Of a DNA stretch of 64,000 nt, positions 24,819 to 34,470 are shown one piece after another; position 1 is the first letter of the stretch; the number at the start of each line of letters is the position of its first letter. The DNA is from CAVXXD01 sp963765625 (GTDB lineage Bacteria; Actinomycetota; Geothermincolia; Geothermincolales; Geothermincolaceae). Made by a program: the position numbers and the translations under genes. Where the stretch lies: positions 1 to 64,000 of the forward strand of contig CAVXXD010000010.1 of NCBI GenBank assembly GCA_963765625.1, written 5' to 3'. Below the pieces are notes generated by a model, which was not told where the DNA came from, did not search any database, and saw only the letters and a program-made list of their open reading frames with translations.

Positions 24819-25673
24819 TCAATAGAAACCGTCGAGGGTATTGTTCAACTGCTCCGGCGTGGCGACCGGGCGGTTGGCCACCGGCTCGCCCTCGGTGACC
24901 GGGTTGATGTCCTCCAGCAGGGGGCGCTGGTGCAGGTAGACAACGCCGAGCGGGATGCGCTCCCCCCACTCCAGGGAGAGGCGGAAAGCGGCCCCGCGGT
25001 CCCCGGGGTCGTGTTCGGGACCGAGGTGGTAGACCCTCTCCCGGTACCACTTGTAGGTGTTGACGTGGTTGAAGGTCACGCAGGGCTGGAGGATGTCCAC
25101 CAGGGTGAAGCCCCGGTGACCGATGGCGCGCTTGATCATCTCCTTGAGGTGGTCGGGGTCACCGGAGAAAGAGCGCGCCACGAAGGAGCAGCCCATGGCC
25201 ACCGCCACGGCGACCGGGTTGAAGGCCGGCTGCAGCACCCCGTAGGGGAAGTTCTTCGCCGGCATCCCCTCCTCACTGGTGGGCGAGGCCTGGCCCTTGG
25301 TCAGGCCGTATATCTGGTTGTCGTGGACGAAGAGCTTGACGTCGACGTTGCGGCGGATGGCGTGCAGGAAGTGGTTGCCGCCCTCGCCGTAGCAGTCGCC
25401 GTCCCCGGTGAAGACGGTCACCAGCATGGCGCGGTTGGCCAGGCGGATGCCGGTGGCCACCGGCAGGGCGCGCCCGTGCAGGCCGTTGAAGGTGTTGCAG
25501 CGCATGTAGTGGGGGAGCTTGGCCGCCTGGCCGATGCCGGAGACCACCGTCAGCTGGTGCGGCTCTATCTCCAGCTCCTTCAAGGCCGCCGTGAAGGTGC
25601 GCAGGATGCCGAAGTTGCCGCATCCCGGGCACCAGGCCGGTTCTTGACCTTCGTATCCCTCAACGGTGCGCAT
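24819..25673 (-). CDS. 2-oxoacid:ferredoxin oxidoreductase, β subunit
   Basis: A 284-residue TPP-binding subunit that decarboxylates a 2-oxoacid to acyl-CoA and passes electrons to ferredoxin. It has PAWCPGCGNFGIL with a cluster-type Cys pair, and the TPP/Mg motif TGDGDCYGEGGNH. The fused γα partner gene is upstream and overlaps it by 14 bases. The two-subunit layout resembles 2-oxoglutarate or general 2-oxoacid enzymes (KorB/OforB) more than classical pyruvate synthase. The start has GGAGG seven bases upstream. Confidence 0.9.
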   Translation of the reverse strand: MRTVEGYEGQEPAWCPGCGNFGILRTFTAALKELEIEPHQLTVVSGIGQAAKLPHYMRCNTFNGLHGRALPVATGIRLANRAMLVTVFTGDGDCYGEGGNHFLHAIRRNVDVKLFVHDNQIYGLTKGQASPTSEEGMPAKNFPYGVLQPAFNPVAVAVAMGCSFVARSFSGDPDHLKEMIKRAIGHRGFTLVDILQPCVTFNHVNTYKWYRERVYHLGPEHDPGDRGAAFRLSLEWGERIPLGVVYLHQRPLLEDINPVTEGEPVANRPVATPEQLNNTLDGFY

Positions 25674-27381
25674 CGAAGTTCCTCCAGAAAACTCTCGAGG
25701 GTGAAGGGCCTCCCGTCGAACCTCCGGATGGGAGTCGGGAAACTTGTAACCCGTTTCGCTGCCTTATCAGCATGGCCAGCTGCCCCAGGGCGTTGTTCTC
25801 CACGCAGACGGTGTGGGGGCAGGACCTCATCAGCTCGAGGTAGTCGAAGCGTCCGGTCGGAGGCAGGGGAAAGACCTCACTGAAGTGGAGCATGGCCAGG
25901 CCGCTTCCCGCGCCATCTCCTCCACGGCCTCCTTCAGGAGGCCGAGGGTGGAGCCCCACCCGACCAGCAGCGTCTCCGGCTTCGGGTCTCCGAAAAGGAA
26001 GGGCGGCTCCATCTCCTCCCTGATACGGGGCTTCTTCAGAAGAAGCCTTTTCCTCACCATGTTCACCCGCGTCTCCGCGTCCTCGACGATATGGCCCTCC
26101 TCGTCGTGCTCGTCCGAGTCCAGCACCACCAGGTTCTCCGACTCCCCCGGGCACGGCCAGGGGGCAGACGCCGTCTTCGGTGCAGGCGTAGCGCCTGTAG
26201 CCACTCACGGAACGGAGGGCTTCTCCGCGCAGGCGGTAATCCCGGTATCTCAGCTGCCCAGGTCGAACCGGTCGGTGGTGGCCAGTTGAAGTCGGCCAGG
26301 TACTGGTCGAAGAGGATGAACGCCGGTACCTGGTACTTCTCGGTCAGGTCGAAGGCCTTGTTGGTGAGGAAGAAGGCCTGGGCCAGGTTGCCCGGGGCGA
26401 AGACCACGCGGGGGAATTCGCCGTGCGCCGCGAGGACCACGAAGTTGAGGTCTCCCTGCTCGGTGCGGGTGGGCAAGCCGGTGGCCGGGACCGGGCCGCT
26501 GCCCCAGGCCGATGACCACCGGGGTCTCGGTCATGCCGGCCAGCGCCAGCCCCTCCACCATGAGGGAGAAGCCGCCGCCCGAAGTGGCCGTCATCGACCC
26601 GCGCCCCGGCGAAAGACGCGCCAAGGGCCATGTTGATGGCGGCTATCTCGTCCTCGGCCTGCTCCACCGCCACCCCGTATTCCCTGCCGTGTGAATTGAC
26701 GTAGAGCATCACCCCGGTGGAGGGGGTCATGGGATAGCCCGAGTAGAACTTGAGCCCGCTGGCGATGGCCCCCAGCCCTATGGCCTCCACTCCCTGCATG
26801 AGCATGCGAGGCTGCCCGCACTCCGCCATCTCGAACTTGCACCTCTCGCACTCCCCCGCCGCCACCCGGTATCCCTCGGCCGCCACTTCGCGGTTGGCGT
26901 CGACCACTCCGACCCCTTTCTTCGACAGAGAATCCTCGATTACCCGGTCCAGCACGGCGAGGTCCATGCCCAGCATCCCCAGCACCGCGCCGATGGCCGC
27001 CACGTTGGAGGTGATGCGGTCTCCTCCGACGCGCACGGCAATCTCGCCCAGGGGGATGTCCAGCAGCCGCTCGCTCCGAACCGGCCGCTTGAGCACGCTC
27101 GAGTCGTATATGGCGAAGCCCTCCGCCCGGACGGCATGCAGGTCCACCCGCAGGCTCTCATCATCCAGCGCGACCAGGACGTCGACGACGTCACGGGAAC
27201 AGGCCACCGGCCGGTCGGCGAAACGCAACTGGTAGATGTTGTGGCCGCCGCGGATGCGCGACTCGTAATCCTGGTGGGTGAAGACGTGCCAGCCGCAGCG
27301 CGCGAACACCCTGGCCAACCCCTCGCCGATGGTCTGGATGCCCTGTCCGGCCTCCCCTCCTATCCTGACGGTGTAGTCCAT
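25660..27381 (-). pseudogene. 2-oxoacid:ferredoxin oxidoreductase, fused γα subunit, interrupted by several frameshifts
   Basis: The ATG at 27381 (after AAAGGAG) opens a γ domain (MDYTVRIGGEAGQGI, RGGHNIYQLRF). This is followed by an α domain (GLKFYSGYPMTPSTG, AVEQAEDEIAAIN). The reading frame then breaks near 26598 (extra G in GGG) and near 26505 (extra C in CCC). Further breaks occur around 26270, 26225, 26150 and 25890. Continuing the protein across frames recovers family sequence such as NLAQAFFLTNKAFDL and LVGWGSTLGLLKEAV, and it ends just inside korB. Its intact partner argues for consensus insertion errors rather than true loss, but decay cannot be excluded. Confidence 0.85.
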
Positions 27382-27487
27382 GCAGCTCCTTTCTTTAAAA
27401 GATTTATACCCCGCTGCGGTTGGGTCTAAGACTATAATATTTATAAAGAAAAGCCCGCCGGGGACCAAGCCAAAGGGGGTAGCCGCC

Positions 27488-28846
27488 ATGATGGTGATCG
27501 AAGCATCCAGCCACTATGACTACGGTAGGGAAGTCGGAAAGCGCTTCGGCCCGGTTTACAGGCGGCTGATCTCCCGCACCCGCCCCCTGCCGGGGGACGC
27601 CCTACGGAGGCGCCGTTCCATCCTCGAGCAATGTTACCCGCAATCCCTGGAGCGCATGGAGGGCCTTGCGCGGTCCGCGGGGCTCACACGCGAGCGGGAC
27701 CGGCTGCTGTCCGCCGGTCCGGGCAACCCCGTGAGGCTCTCCGCCTGCACCAACTTCGCCGCGGTGCCTCCAGCCACCCGCGCGGACCAGATCTACGTCT
27801 CCTGGAACCTGGACCTGCCCGGCTTCTTCCGTCCGGTCATGGGAAAGCTGCCCCTGACCCTGCGGCGCATCAAGGGGTGCAAGCCCTATCTGTGCATGGG
27901 CTCTCCCCTGCTCTTCGGCATAGGGGTGATGAACACCGACGGCTTGTGCGCGGCCATCAACGCCGTGGGCATGACCGACTCAGGCGAGGGGCTGACGGCT
28001 TTCGAATTGAACAACCTCTACATGGAGACCTGCTCCACCGTCGAAGAAGCGCTGGCCGTGGCAGGCTCCAACCCCCGGCAGACCATCCCCGGCATCATGG
28101 CCAGCATGCTCCTCAACGCCAACACGCTCATGGCCGATCCCGGCGGGGACGCCGCCTTGCTGGAGTACAGCCACAACCACCTGGAGGCCACCCGGCCCGA
28201 CGAGCGCGGCGTGCTGGCCTCCGCCAACCACCACCAGTTCCTCGACCGCGGCCTCACCGGCAGCCCCGACCCCGTCATCGAACCGGCCATTGCCGGCTCC
28301 TATGCGCGGCTGGCTCGGATGTGGGAGTTGCTGGGGGCCTACGGCGGCGGCATCGACCCGCGTACCGCGGATGTGATCACCTCGGACCACGGCGCCAATT
28401 ACGAAACCCTGCGGGAATTCGGGCTGGAGCCGGCCTGGCATGGGGAGCGGGTTGACGACTCCACCGTTTGCGCCCACCCCTGGAACTTCTGGCGCCACCT
28501 CAAGCGGGGGGAGGTCGAGGCGGCCTTCACCGAGCGCCTCATCTCCATGACCCTCTACCGCTTCCTGATGGAACCGCGCCGCTGCACCCTCTGGTTCGGC
28601 CGGGGTTACCCCTGCCGCGGGCAGTATCGTCCGCTGTGGGTGGGGGACCTGCTGGAGATGGCCGGCGCCGGCGCGGCCCGGTCTGAGCTGGAATACCCGC
28701 CGGAGCCCGCGCCCTTCCACCACCGGCGCGACCGCGGCCTCATCTTCTCGCGGCCGGTGCACGATTCCGCCTTGAACCGCGCCACGCGCGGCTCCCTGGT
28801 AGCGGGCGTGCTCGCCCTGGACCGCTTTTTTCAGCGCACCATGTGA
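27488..28846 (+). CDS. C45-family peptidase / acyl-CoA:6-APA acyltransferase-like protein
   Basis: A 452-residue protein. The segment RLSACTNFAAVPPATRAD followed by SWNLDL fits the N-terminal nucleophile hydrolases of peptidase family C45. In that family the precursor cleaves itself before a Cys, here Cys87, and WNxD is a family hallmark. Members include penicillin acyltransferase and carcinine hydrolase; the substrate is unknown here. The start is one of two adjacent ATGs at 27488/27491, after AAGGGGG. An exact TATAAT lies at 27433-27438. It is divergent from the oxidoreductase operon. Confidence 0.75.
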   Translation: MMVIEASSHYDYGREVGKRFGPVYRRLISRTRPLPGDALRRRRSILEQCYPQSLERMEGLARSAGLTRERDRLLSAGPGNPVRLSACTNFAAVPPATRADQIYVSWNLDLPGFFRPVMGKLPLTLRRIKGCKPYLCMGSPLLFGIGVMNTDGLCAAINAVGMTDSGEGLTAFELNNLYMETCSTVEEALAVAGSNPRQTIPGIMASMLLNANTLMADPGGDAALLEYSHNHLEATRPDERGVLASANHHQFLDRGLTGSPDPVIEPAIAGSYARLARMWELLGAYGGGIDPRTADVITSDHGANYETLREFGLEPAWHGERVDDSTVCAHPWNFWRHLKRGEVEAAFTERLISMTLYRFLMEPRRCTLWFGRGYPCRGQYRPLWVGDLLEMAGAGAARSELEYPPEPAPFHHRRDRGLIFSRPVHDSALNRATRGSLVAGVLALDRFFQRTM

Positions 28847-28943
28847 CGGTCGACAGACCGCATTTATCCGAGTTATTTTGTTAGAATAACCGTGCAAGAC
28901 AGGTGAATCCGGAACACCTGCGTAAAAGAGAGGGAGGAGAACC

Positions 28944-29372
28944 ATGACCGAATCCGCCGTCAGTGTGAGGAAAGCGAAGCTCCTGCAGTTGCAGTTCGCC
29001 AGTACCACCGTCATCGCCGTCACCTGCGGCTTTCTGGCTATGTTCAAACCGAAGCTGTTCATGAAGCTCATGAACATGAAGAAGGAGCAGGACCGGGCCA
29101 TCCTGGGAATAGTCGGCGCGGTGTACATGGCCTTCGGCCTCACCTCCATATTGGGCATGCGCAATCCCCGCAAGTTCGCCCCCATCCTCTGGCTGCAGTT
29201 CCTCTACAAGACGGTCTGGGAACTCTGCGTGATCGTGCCGATGATACGCCGCAAGGAACTGGGCGAGTACTGGTTCATGGCCGTCGGCTACTTCTTCGTC
29301 TTTATCCTTCCGGACATCATCTGCGTGCCCTTCAAGGACATCCTGCTGGACGAACTGGCACGTCCGGCTTGA
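28944..29372 (+). CDS. Small membrane protein of unknown function
   Basis: A 142-residue protein with about four hydrophobic helices (roughly 19-36, 52-70, 79-98, 111-128) and basic loops, so it is probably an inner-membrane protein. I do not recognise a family. The ATG follows GGGAGGAG. It is 13 bases upstream of the GMC oxidoreductase and is probably co-transcribed with it, so it may be a membrane partner. Confidence 0.7.
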   Translation: MTESAVSVRKAKLLQLQFASTTVIAVTCGFLAMFKPKLFMKLMNMKKEQDRAILGIVGAVYMAFGLTSILGMRNPRKFAPILWLQFLYKTVWELCVIVPMIRRKELGEYWFMAVGYFFVFILPDIICVPFKDILLDELARPA

Positions 29373-29385
29373 GGGAGTGAGGCCA

Positions 29386-30897
29386 GTGGCAAAAGAATTC
29401 GACGTCGTAGTAGTAGGAACGGGCCCCGGAGCGGGGCCGGCCGCCCATAACCTGGCAGAAGCGGGAGCCAGGGTATGCATGCTCGAGCGCGGCCCCTGGC
29501 GGGGATCGCAACCAGGCCGCAAGCCCTTCGCCGGCAGTGTCTTCGACCTGCCCACCGAAGTCCGCGGGCTTGGACTGAGGATGCCGGGCATCAAGCATTA
29601 TTTCCCCCTGTTCAAGAACGGCATCCTGGACTTCCACGTCGTCAACGGCTATACCATCGTCGCCGCCAGTGGCGTGGGCGGCGGCTCGCTGGTGATCGGC
29701 GGCTTCGTCGACGAGCCCCCCTCCGACATCTACGACCATTACCCGCCGGAGATAACCAAGGAGGGGATGAAGAACCATTTCGACGCCGTGGCCGAAGTGG
29801 TGGAGCCTACCATAGCACCGAAGCCCACCCGTTACTCCGAGCGCGTCGAGCAAGCCTGCGCCAACATCCCCTGGCTGGAAGCACACCCCCAGAGGACCAG
29901 CATGTGGTACGGGGACGGTCCCGACGTCGACCAGACCCGCACCAACAAGTTCGGGATGAAGCAGATGAACTGCAGGTACGAGGCCGACTGCCTGACCGGC
30001 TGTCGGCGGGGGGCCAAGAACTCCATGGACATAACTTATCTCCAGACCGTCCTGGCGAAGGGCGGCGAGATACGTGACCTGGCTGAAGCCCGGGCGGTGC
30101 GCAAGACGGACGGCGGCTACACCGTCGACTACCGGGACTTGAAGGACGGCTCGCTGAGGTCGGTCTCGGCCCCGAAGGTGATCCTCTCCGCCGGCACCAT
30201 GGGGACCATGAAGCTGCTCTTCGCCTCCAGGGCCAACCAGGTTGACGGTCTTCCCCTGGTCAGCGAGCGCCTGGGATACCGCTTCGGGTTCAACGGCGAC
30301 CGGGCTGCCTTCCACCTGGCCAACTTCCGGCCAGGGCACGAATACGGCCCCTGCCTCTTCCGCTACCAGGAGGTAGCTTCCGACCAACACGATTTCGACT
30401 TCCACATGTTCGCCTGCCGCTTCGGCCCCCTGGGACGCTTCCCCCTGAAGTGGTTCACCGGGGACATCGTCGGGTACCTCTCCCTCTCCCGGGAGGAGCC
30501 AATCGGCAGGATATGGCCGGCCGGAGAGACCTTCGACGTCTACTACCCGTCGCAGGACTCCCACAAGCGCGCCGCAACGGCGGAGAAGCGGATCACCATG
30601 GAGATGAACGCCATCGACCAACCGCTCTCAGAGGAACAGCGCCGCAAGAAGCAGGAGAAGATCGATAAATCCATGGCCTTCAAGTACATCGTATCGGTCC
30701 ACCCGACGGGAGGAGCGGCCATGGCCACTTCCCCCGACCGAGGCGTTGTCGACCACCGCGGCGAGGTGTTCGGCTATCCCGGACTATACGTCAGCGACGC
30801 CTCACTCTGGCCCATCGCCTCCTGCTGCGGCCCCCACTTCTTCATCATGGCCCACTCCGACCGCATCGGAAAGATGATCGTAGCGGAGGAGAAGTAA
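29386..30897 (+). CDS. GMC-family flavin oxidoreductase (cholesterol-oxidase-like)
   Basis: A 503-residue FAD enzyme. The N-terminal Rossmann motif is GTGPGAGPAAHNL. The GMC-type ASGVGGGSLVIGGF block and the C-terminal HPTGGAAM and GLYVSDASLWP motifs resemble bacterial cholesterol oxidase and 3-ketosteroid or alcohol oxidoreductases. A Cys-rich stretch (MNCRYEADCLTGCRRGAKNS) is typical of this subgroup. The likely reaction is oxidation of a hydrophobic alcohol. No signal peptide is seen. I prefer the GTG at 29386 (GGGAG eight bases before) to the one at 29377. Confidence 0.85.
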   Translation: MAKEFDVVVVGTGPGAGPAAHNLAEAGARVCMLERGPWRGSQPGRKPFAGSVFDLPTEVRGLGLRMPGIKHYFPLFKNGILDFHVVNGYTIVAASGVGGGSLVIGGFVDEPPSDIYDHYPPEITKEGMKNHFDAVAEVVEPTIAPKPTRYSERVEQACANIPWLEAHPQRTSMWYGDGPDVDQTRTNKFGMKQMNCRYEADCLTGCRRGAKNSMDITYLQTVLAKGGEIRDLAEARAVRKTDGGYTVDYRDLKDGSLRSVSAPKVILSAGTMGTMKLLFASRANQVDGLPLVSERLGYRFGFNGDRAAFHLANFRPGHEYGPCLFRYQEVASDQHDFDFHMFACRFGPLGRFPLKWFTGDIVGYLSLSREEPIGRIWPAGETFDVYYPSQDSHKRAATAEKRITMEMNAIDQPLSEEQRRKKQEKIDKSMAFKYIVSVHPTGGAAMATSPDRGVVDHRGEVFGYPGLYVSDASLWPIASCCGPHFFIMAHSDRIGKMIVAEEK

Positions 30898-30912
30898 GCC
30901 GGTCCTGCATTA

Positions 30913-30971
30913 ACGGATACACACAAAGAAGAGGCCCCGGAAACCGGGGCCTCTTCTTTGTGTGTATCCGT
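30913..30971. terminator. Bidirectional terminator, 28-bp perfect inverted repeat
   Basis: Two 28-base arms (30913-30940 and 30944-30971) are exact reverse complements around a 3-base loop. The core GGCCCCGG/CCGGGGCC is flanked on both strands by TCTTCTTT, so it works as a terminator either way. It separates the convergent GMC gene and the sensor triplet. The outer arm extends well beyond what a terminator needs. Confidence 0.85.
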
Positions 30972-30983
30972 GGCGGGCGCCGG

Positions 30984-32693
30984 TCACCCGGTATCCATCC
31001 GACGGAGTAACTCCTGGGCTTGCCTGAGCAGGCGCTGGATGTCCGCGAAGGAACTGCCCTCGTCGACGGCCACGTCCTTCTCGAGCGAGCCATCCATCAC
31101 CCGGCTGGAGAGCTCGTCCAGCTCGCGTACCGGGGCGGCGACGAACCTCTGGACCGCCCATCCGATGCCGAAGGCCGCCAGCAGGGCTGAGAGCACCAGC
31201 AGGATGAAGGCCACGACGAGCTGGCTCCAGAGGAGCTGGCTGAGGGAGTCTTCGTAGAGCTGGTTGATGGCATCGGCCTGGGTGGTGATGTCCACGATGG
31301 TATAGACGTACTGGTCCGCGGGATAGATGGGGTAGTCGGTCTTCTTGCAAAGGGCGATATAGGTGCCTTCCTGACCGTCGAGGCTGCTCAATACGATATA
31401 TCCCTCTGCATATTTCTCCGGCAGGCCCGGCAGGTCCGTGGTCCCCTCGGTGGAGTAGGCCGGTTCCTGTTCGAGGGCATAGATCACGTATTCGGCGTCG
31501 TAGGAAGCCTTCAACAGGTTGCGCAGATCCTCCATGGTCCTGGCACGGTCGAAGGTCGCATTGGGATCGGTGTCCCAGACCGACTGGCCGATCATCAAGT
31601 TGCCGCCAGTCTTCAGGACATACTCCATGGTGCTGTTCTGCGCCTTCTTGTAGAACTCCGCCGTCTGCCTGACCACGTCCTGTTTCAGGTCGTTGGTCTT
31701 GCTGTTCATCATGGTGATGGAGGTGGCCACCAGGGCGGCCACGCTGACGGCGCTGATGACGAAGAAGATGACGATCCAGAAGACCAGGACCTTGCGCACT
31801 TCCGAGCCGCCCTTGCCCGCCGCCTTGGCCGTGACCACTTCTTCCGATTGACCGGACTTGCGGAAAATGACGCTTCCGCTCTTCAGTAAAAGTTGCAAGT
31901 TGTAGAATATGCTTTTCTCGTCCGGCTCGGCGGCCTCAATGTCTTTTCCGGACATAATGCCACGGGCGCTGTCGTTGATGGCCGCGATGGGGCCACTCAG
32001 GCGCCTGCGGATGGCGAAATAGATGACGAGGATGGACAGTGCCAGGAACACCAGGAAGATGATGGTGGAGACGATCACCTGCCTGGCGACCATGTCGCTC
32101 TTCTCCTCGTCGTAGGCCTGGCTCAGTGCCGCGACCTGCTCGGAGGCGTTGATGATCAGCCCCAGCCTCACGGTCTGGCCGGTCGTGGGCATGAGGGAGT
32201 CACGCACCAGGATTATGTAGGGCCCCGGATTTCCGGCTATCGAGTCGACGATCTCGTACTGGCTTTCACTGCTCGCGGCATCTATGTTCATCACCAGGTC
32301 CAAGGGAAAGTCCTCTATGGTTTTCCCTTCCTTGACAAACGAGATGTATATCTCGCCATTCTTGTCCAGATCCATGGCATAGTCGCAGTCGAACATGGCC
32401 CAGGCGCACCCGGTCAGGAAGGCGACGACCCGCTTGGGGTCGTTGATCAAGACATAGGCTTGCTCTGACGCGGGAATGGAGGGGGTCTGCTTGAGGTAGT
32501 TGGTTATATTGTCGAAAGAAGCGTCGAGTTTGCGGGCGATGGAGTCGGCTAGCGCCTGCTCCATCTTCTCGCTCTGGCTCTTGAGGTGCTGGCGCGAACT
32601 GGCCACCAGGTAGGCGGTAACGGCAGCGGTCATCAGCACGCAGCAGAGGGCCGCGATCACCATTAGCCTGGTTATCTCCCTGCCTTTAAACAT
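30984..32693 (-). CDS. Double sensor/HAMP-like membrane protein, copy A
   Basis: A 569-residue membrane protein. TM1 is at about 11-32, an extracytoplasmic sensor domain at 33-205, TM2 at 206-227 and a HAMP-like linker at 228-278. TM3 is at 301-325, a second sensor domain at 326-488 and TM4 at 489-513. A second HAMP-like stretch (FVAAPVRELDELSSRVMDG) runs to the C-terminus. No kinase, cyclase, methyl-accepting or other output domain follows. It may pass a signal to a separate partner. The ATG follows GAGG. It is the last of three tandem paralogs. Confidence 0.8.
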   Translation of the reverse strand: MFKGREITRLMVIAALCCVLMTAAVTAYLVASSRQHLKSQSEKMEQALADSIARKLDASFDNITNYLKQTPSIPASEQAYVLINDPKRVVAFLTGCAWAMFDCDYAMDLDKNGEIYISFVKEGKTIEDFPLDLVMNIDAASSESQYEIVDSIAGNPGPYIILVRDSLMPTTGQTVRLGLIINASEQVAALSQAYDEEKSDMVARQVIVSTIIFLVFLALSILVIYFAIRRRLSGPIAAINDSARGIMSGKDIEAAEPDEKSIFYNLQLLLKSGSVIFRKSGQSEEVVTAKAAGKGGSEVRKVLVFWIVIFFVISAVSVAALVATSITMMNSKTNDLKQDVVRQTAEFYKKAQNSTMEYVLKTGGNLMIGQSVWDTDPNATFDRARTMEDLRNLLKASYDAEYVIYALEQEPAYSTEGTTDLPGLPEKYAEGYIVLSSLDGQEGTYIALCKKTDYPIYPADQYVYTIVDITTQADAINQLYEDSLSQLLWSQLVVAFILLVLSALLAAFGIGWAVQRFVAAPVRELDELSSRVMDGSLEKDVAVDEGSSFADIQRLLRQAQELLRRMDTG

Positions 32694-32726
32694 CTCTTAC
32701 CTCGTTTCCTGGAGAACGGTGTCTTT

Positions 32727-34439
32727 CTATTCGGTGTTCATCTGGCGGAGCAGCTCCTGCCCCTGCTTGAGCAGCCGCTGGATGTCGGCGAAGGAACTGC
32801 CCTCGTCGACGGCCACGTCCTCCGCGAGCGAGCCGTCCATCACCCTGGCGGAAAGTTCGTCCAGTTCGCGCACGGGCGCCGCCACGTATTTCTGGACCGC
32901 CCAGCCTATGCCGAAGGCCGCCAGAAGGGCTGAGAGCACCAGCAGGATGAGAGCCACGATGAGCTGGCTCCAGAGGAGCTGGCTGCGCGAGTCTTCGTAC
33001 AGCTCGGTGATGGCGTCGGTCTGGTCGGTGATGTCCACGACGGTGTAGACGTACTGGTCCTCGGGGCCGATGATGGGGTAGTCGGTTTTCTTACAGAGGC
33101 TGATGTAGGTGCCTTCCTGGCCGTCGAGCTCATGCAGTATGGCGTAGCCTTCCTCGTATTCCTCCGGCAAGCCCGGCAGGTCGGCGGTCCCCTCGGTAGA
33201 GTAAGCCACTTCCTGGTTGTTAATATAAGCCGAGTACTCGGCGTTGTAGGAATACTTGAGCAGGTTCTGCATACGCTCCATGGTGACCTGACGATCGATG
33301 GGCGCGTTGGGATCGGGGTCCCACAGCGCCTGGCCCACCAGCGCGTCGGCGGTACTCTTAAAGACATAGTCCAGGGTGCTATTCAGGGCGTTCCGGTAGT
33401 AACCAGCGGTCTGCGTCACTACGCCTTCCTTCAGGTCGTTGGTCTTGTTGTTCATCAGCGAGATGGAGGTGACGACCAGGGCGGCCACGCTGACGGCACT
33501 GATGGCGAAGAAGAGGACGATCCAGAAGACCAGTACCTTGCGCACTTCCGAGCCGCCCTTACCGCCCACCGATGCGACAGGCGCCTCTCCCGAATCCCCG
33601 GACTTGCGGAAGATCACGGACCCGCTCTTCAATAATAGTTGCAGGTTGTAGAATATGCTCCTCTCGTCCGGCTCGATCCCCTCGACCTCCTTGCCGGACA
33701 TGATGCGGCGTGCGCTATCGTTGATGGCCTCAATGGGACCGCTCAAGCGGCGGCGGATGGCATAGTAGATGATGAGGATGGAGAGGGCCAGCAGCACCAG
33801 GAAGATGACCGTTGAAACGACCACTTGCTTGGTGACCATATCCCCCTTGTCCTCGTCGTAGGCTTTTCTCAAGGCCTCTACCTGCTCGGAAGCGTCGATG
33901 ACCAGGCCCAGCCTCAGGTTCCTGCCCAGGGTGGGGACGAAAGTGTCACGGGCCAGGATGATGTAGGAACCAGGCTCGCCTCCGACGGAATCGATTATCT
34001 CGTAATCATATCCCTCACCCGTGGCTTCCATGTTCATGACCACGTCCGCCGGGAAATTCTTGATATCCTTGCCGTCGCTGACGAAGGAGATGTAAACTTC
34101 GCCGTTCTTGTCAAGCTCGACCGCGTAATCGGTGTCGAACATGGACCAGGCACAACCGGCGAAGAACCCGATCACCCGCTTGGTGTCATTGACTATGACA
34201 TAAGCTTCATCGGCCATGGGTATGGCGGGGGTTTCCTTGAGGTAGGAGGTGATGTTGTTGAAGGAGGTGTCGAGTTTCCGGGCGATGGAATCGGCCAGCG
34301 CCTGCTCCATCTTCTCGGTCTGGCTCTTCAAGTGCTGGCGCGAGCTCACCACCAGGTAGGCGGTGACGGCGGCGGTCATCAGCACGCAGCACAGGGCCGC
34401 GATCAGCATCAGCCTGGTTATCTCCCTGCCTTTAAACAC
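32727..34439 (-). CDS. Double sensor/HAMP-like membrane protein, copy B
   Basis: A 570-residue paralog of the flanking genes with the same order: TM, sensor, TM, HAMP-like, TM, sensor, TM, HAMP-like end. The GTG start follows CGAGGTAAGAA. Identity with copies A and C is high in the TM/HAMP parts (AVDEGSSFADIQRLLKQGQ) and lower in the sensor loops, a pattern expected if ligand preference has diverged. The gap to copy A is 33 bases and to copy C 31 bases, so all three are probably one transcript. Output domains are absent here too. Confidence 0.8.
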   Translation of the reverse strand: MFKGREITRLMLIAALCCVLMTAAVTAYLVVSSRQHLKSQTEKMEQALADSIARKLDTSFNNITSYLKETPAIPMADEAYVIVNDTKRVIGFFAGCAWSMFDTDYAVELDKNGEVYISFVSDGKDIKNFPADVVMNMEATGEGYDYEIIDSVGGEPGSYIILARDTFVPTLGRNLRLGLVIDASEQVEALRKAYDEDKGDMVTKQVVVSTVIFLVLLALSILIIYYAIRRRLSGPIEAINDSARRIMSGKEVEGIEPDERSIFYNLQLLLKSGSVIFRKSGDSGEAPVASVGGKGGSEVRKVLVFWIVLFFAISAVSVAALVVTSISLMNNKTNDLKEGVVTQTAGYYRNALNSTLDYVFKSTADALVGQALWDPDPNAPIDRQVTMERMQNLLKYSYNAEYSAYINNQEVAYSTEGTADLPGLPEEYEEGYAILHELDGQEGTYISLCKKTDYPIIGPEDQYVYTVVDITDQTDAITELYEDSRSQLLWSQLIVALILLVLSALLAAFGIGWAVQKYVAAPVRELDELSARVMDGSLAEDVAVDEGSSFADIQRLLKQGQELLRQMNTE

Positions 34440-34470
34440 TTCTTACCTCGCTTTGTCTATTGAATCAGTG

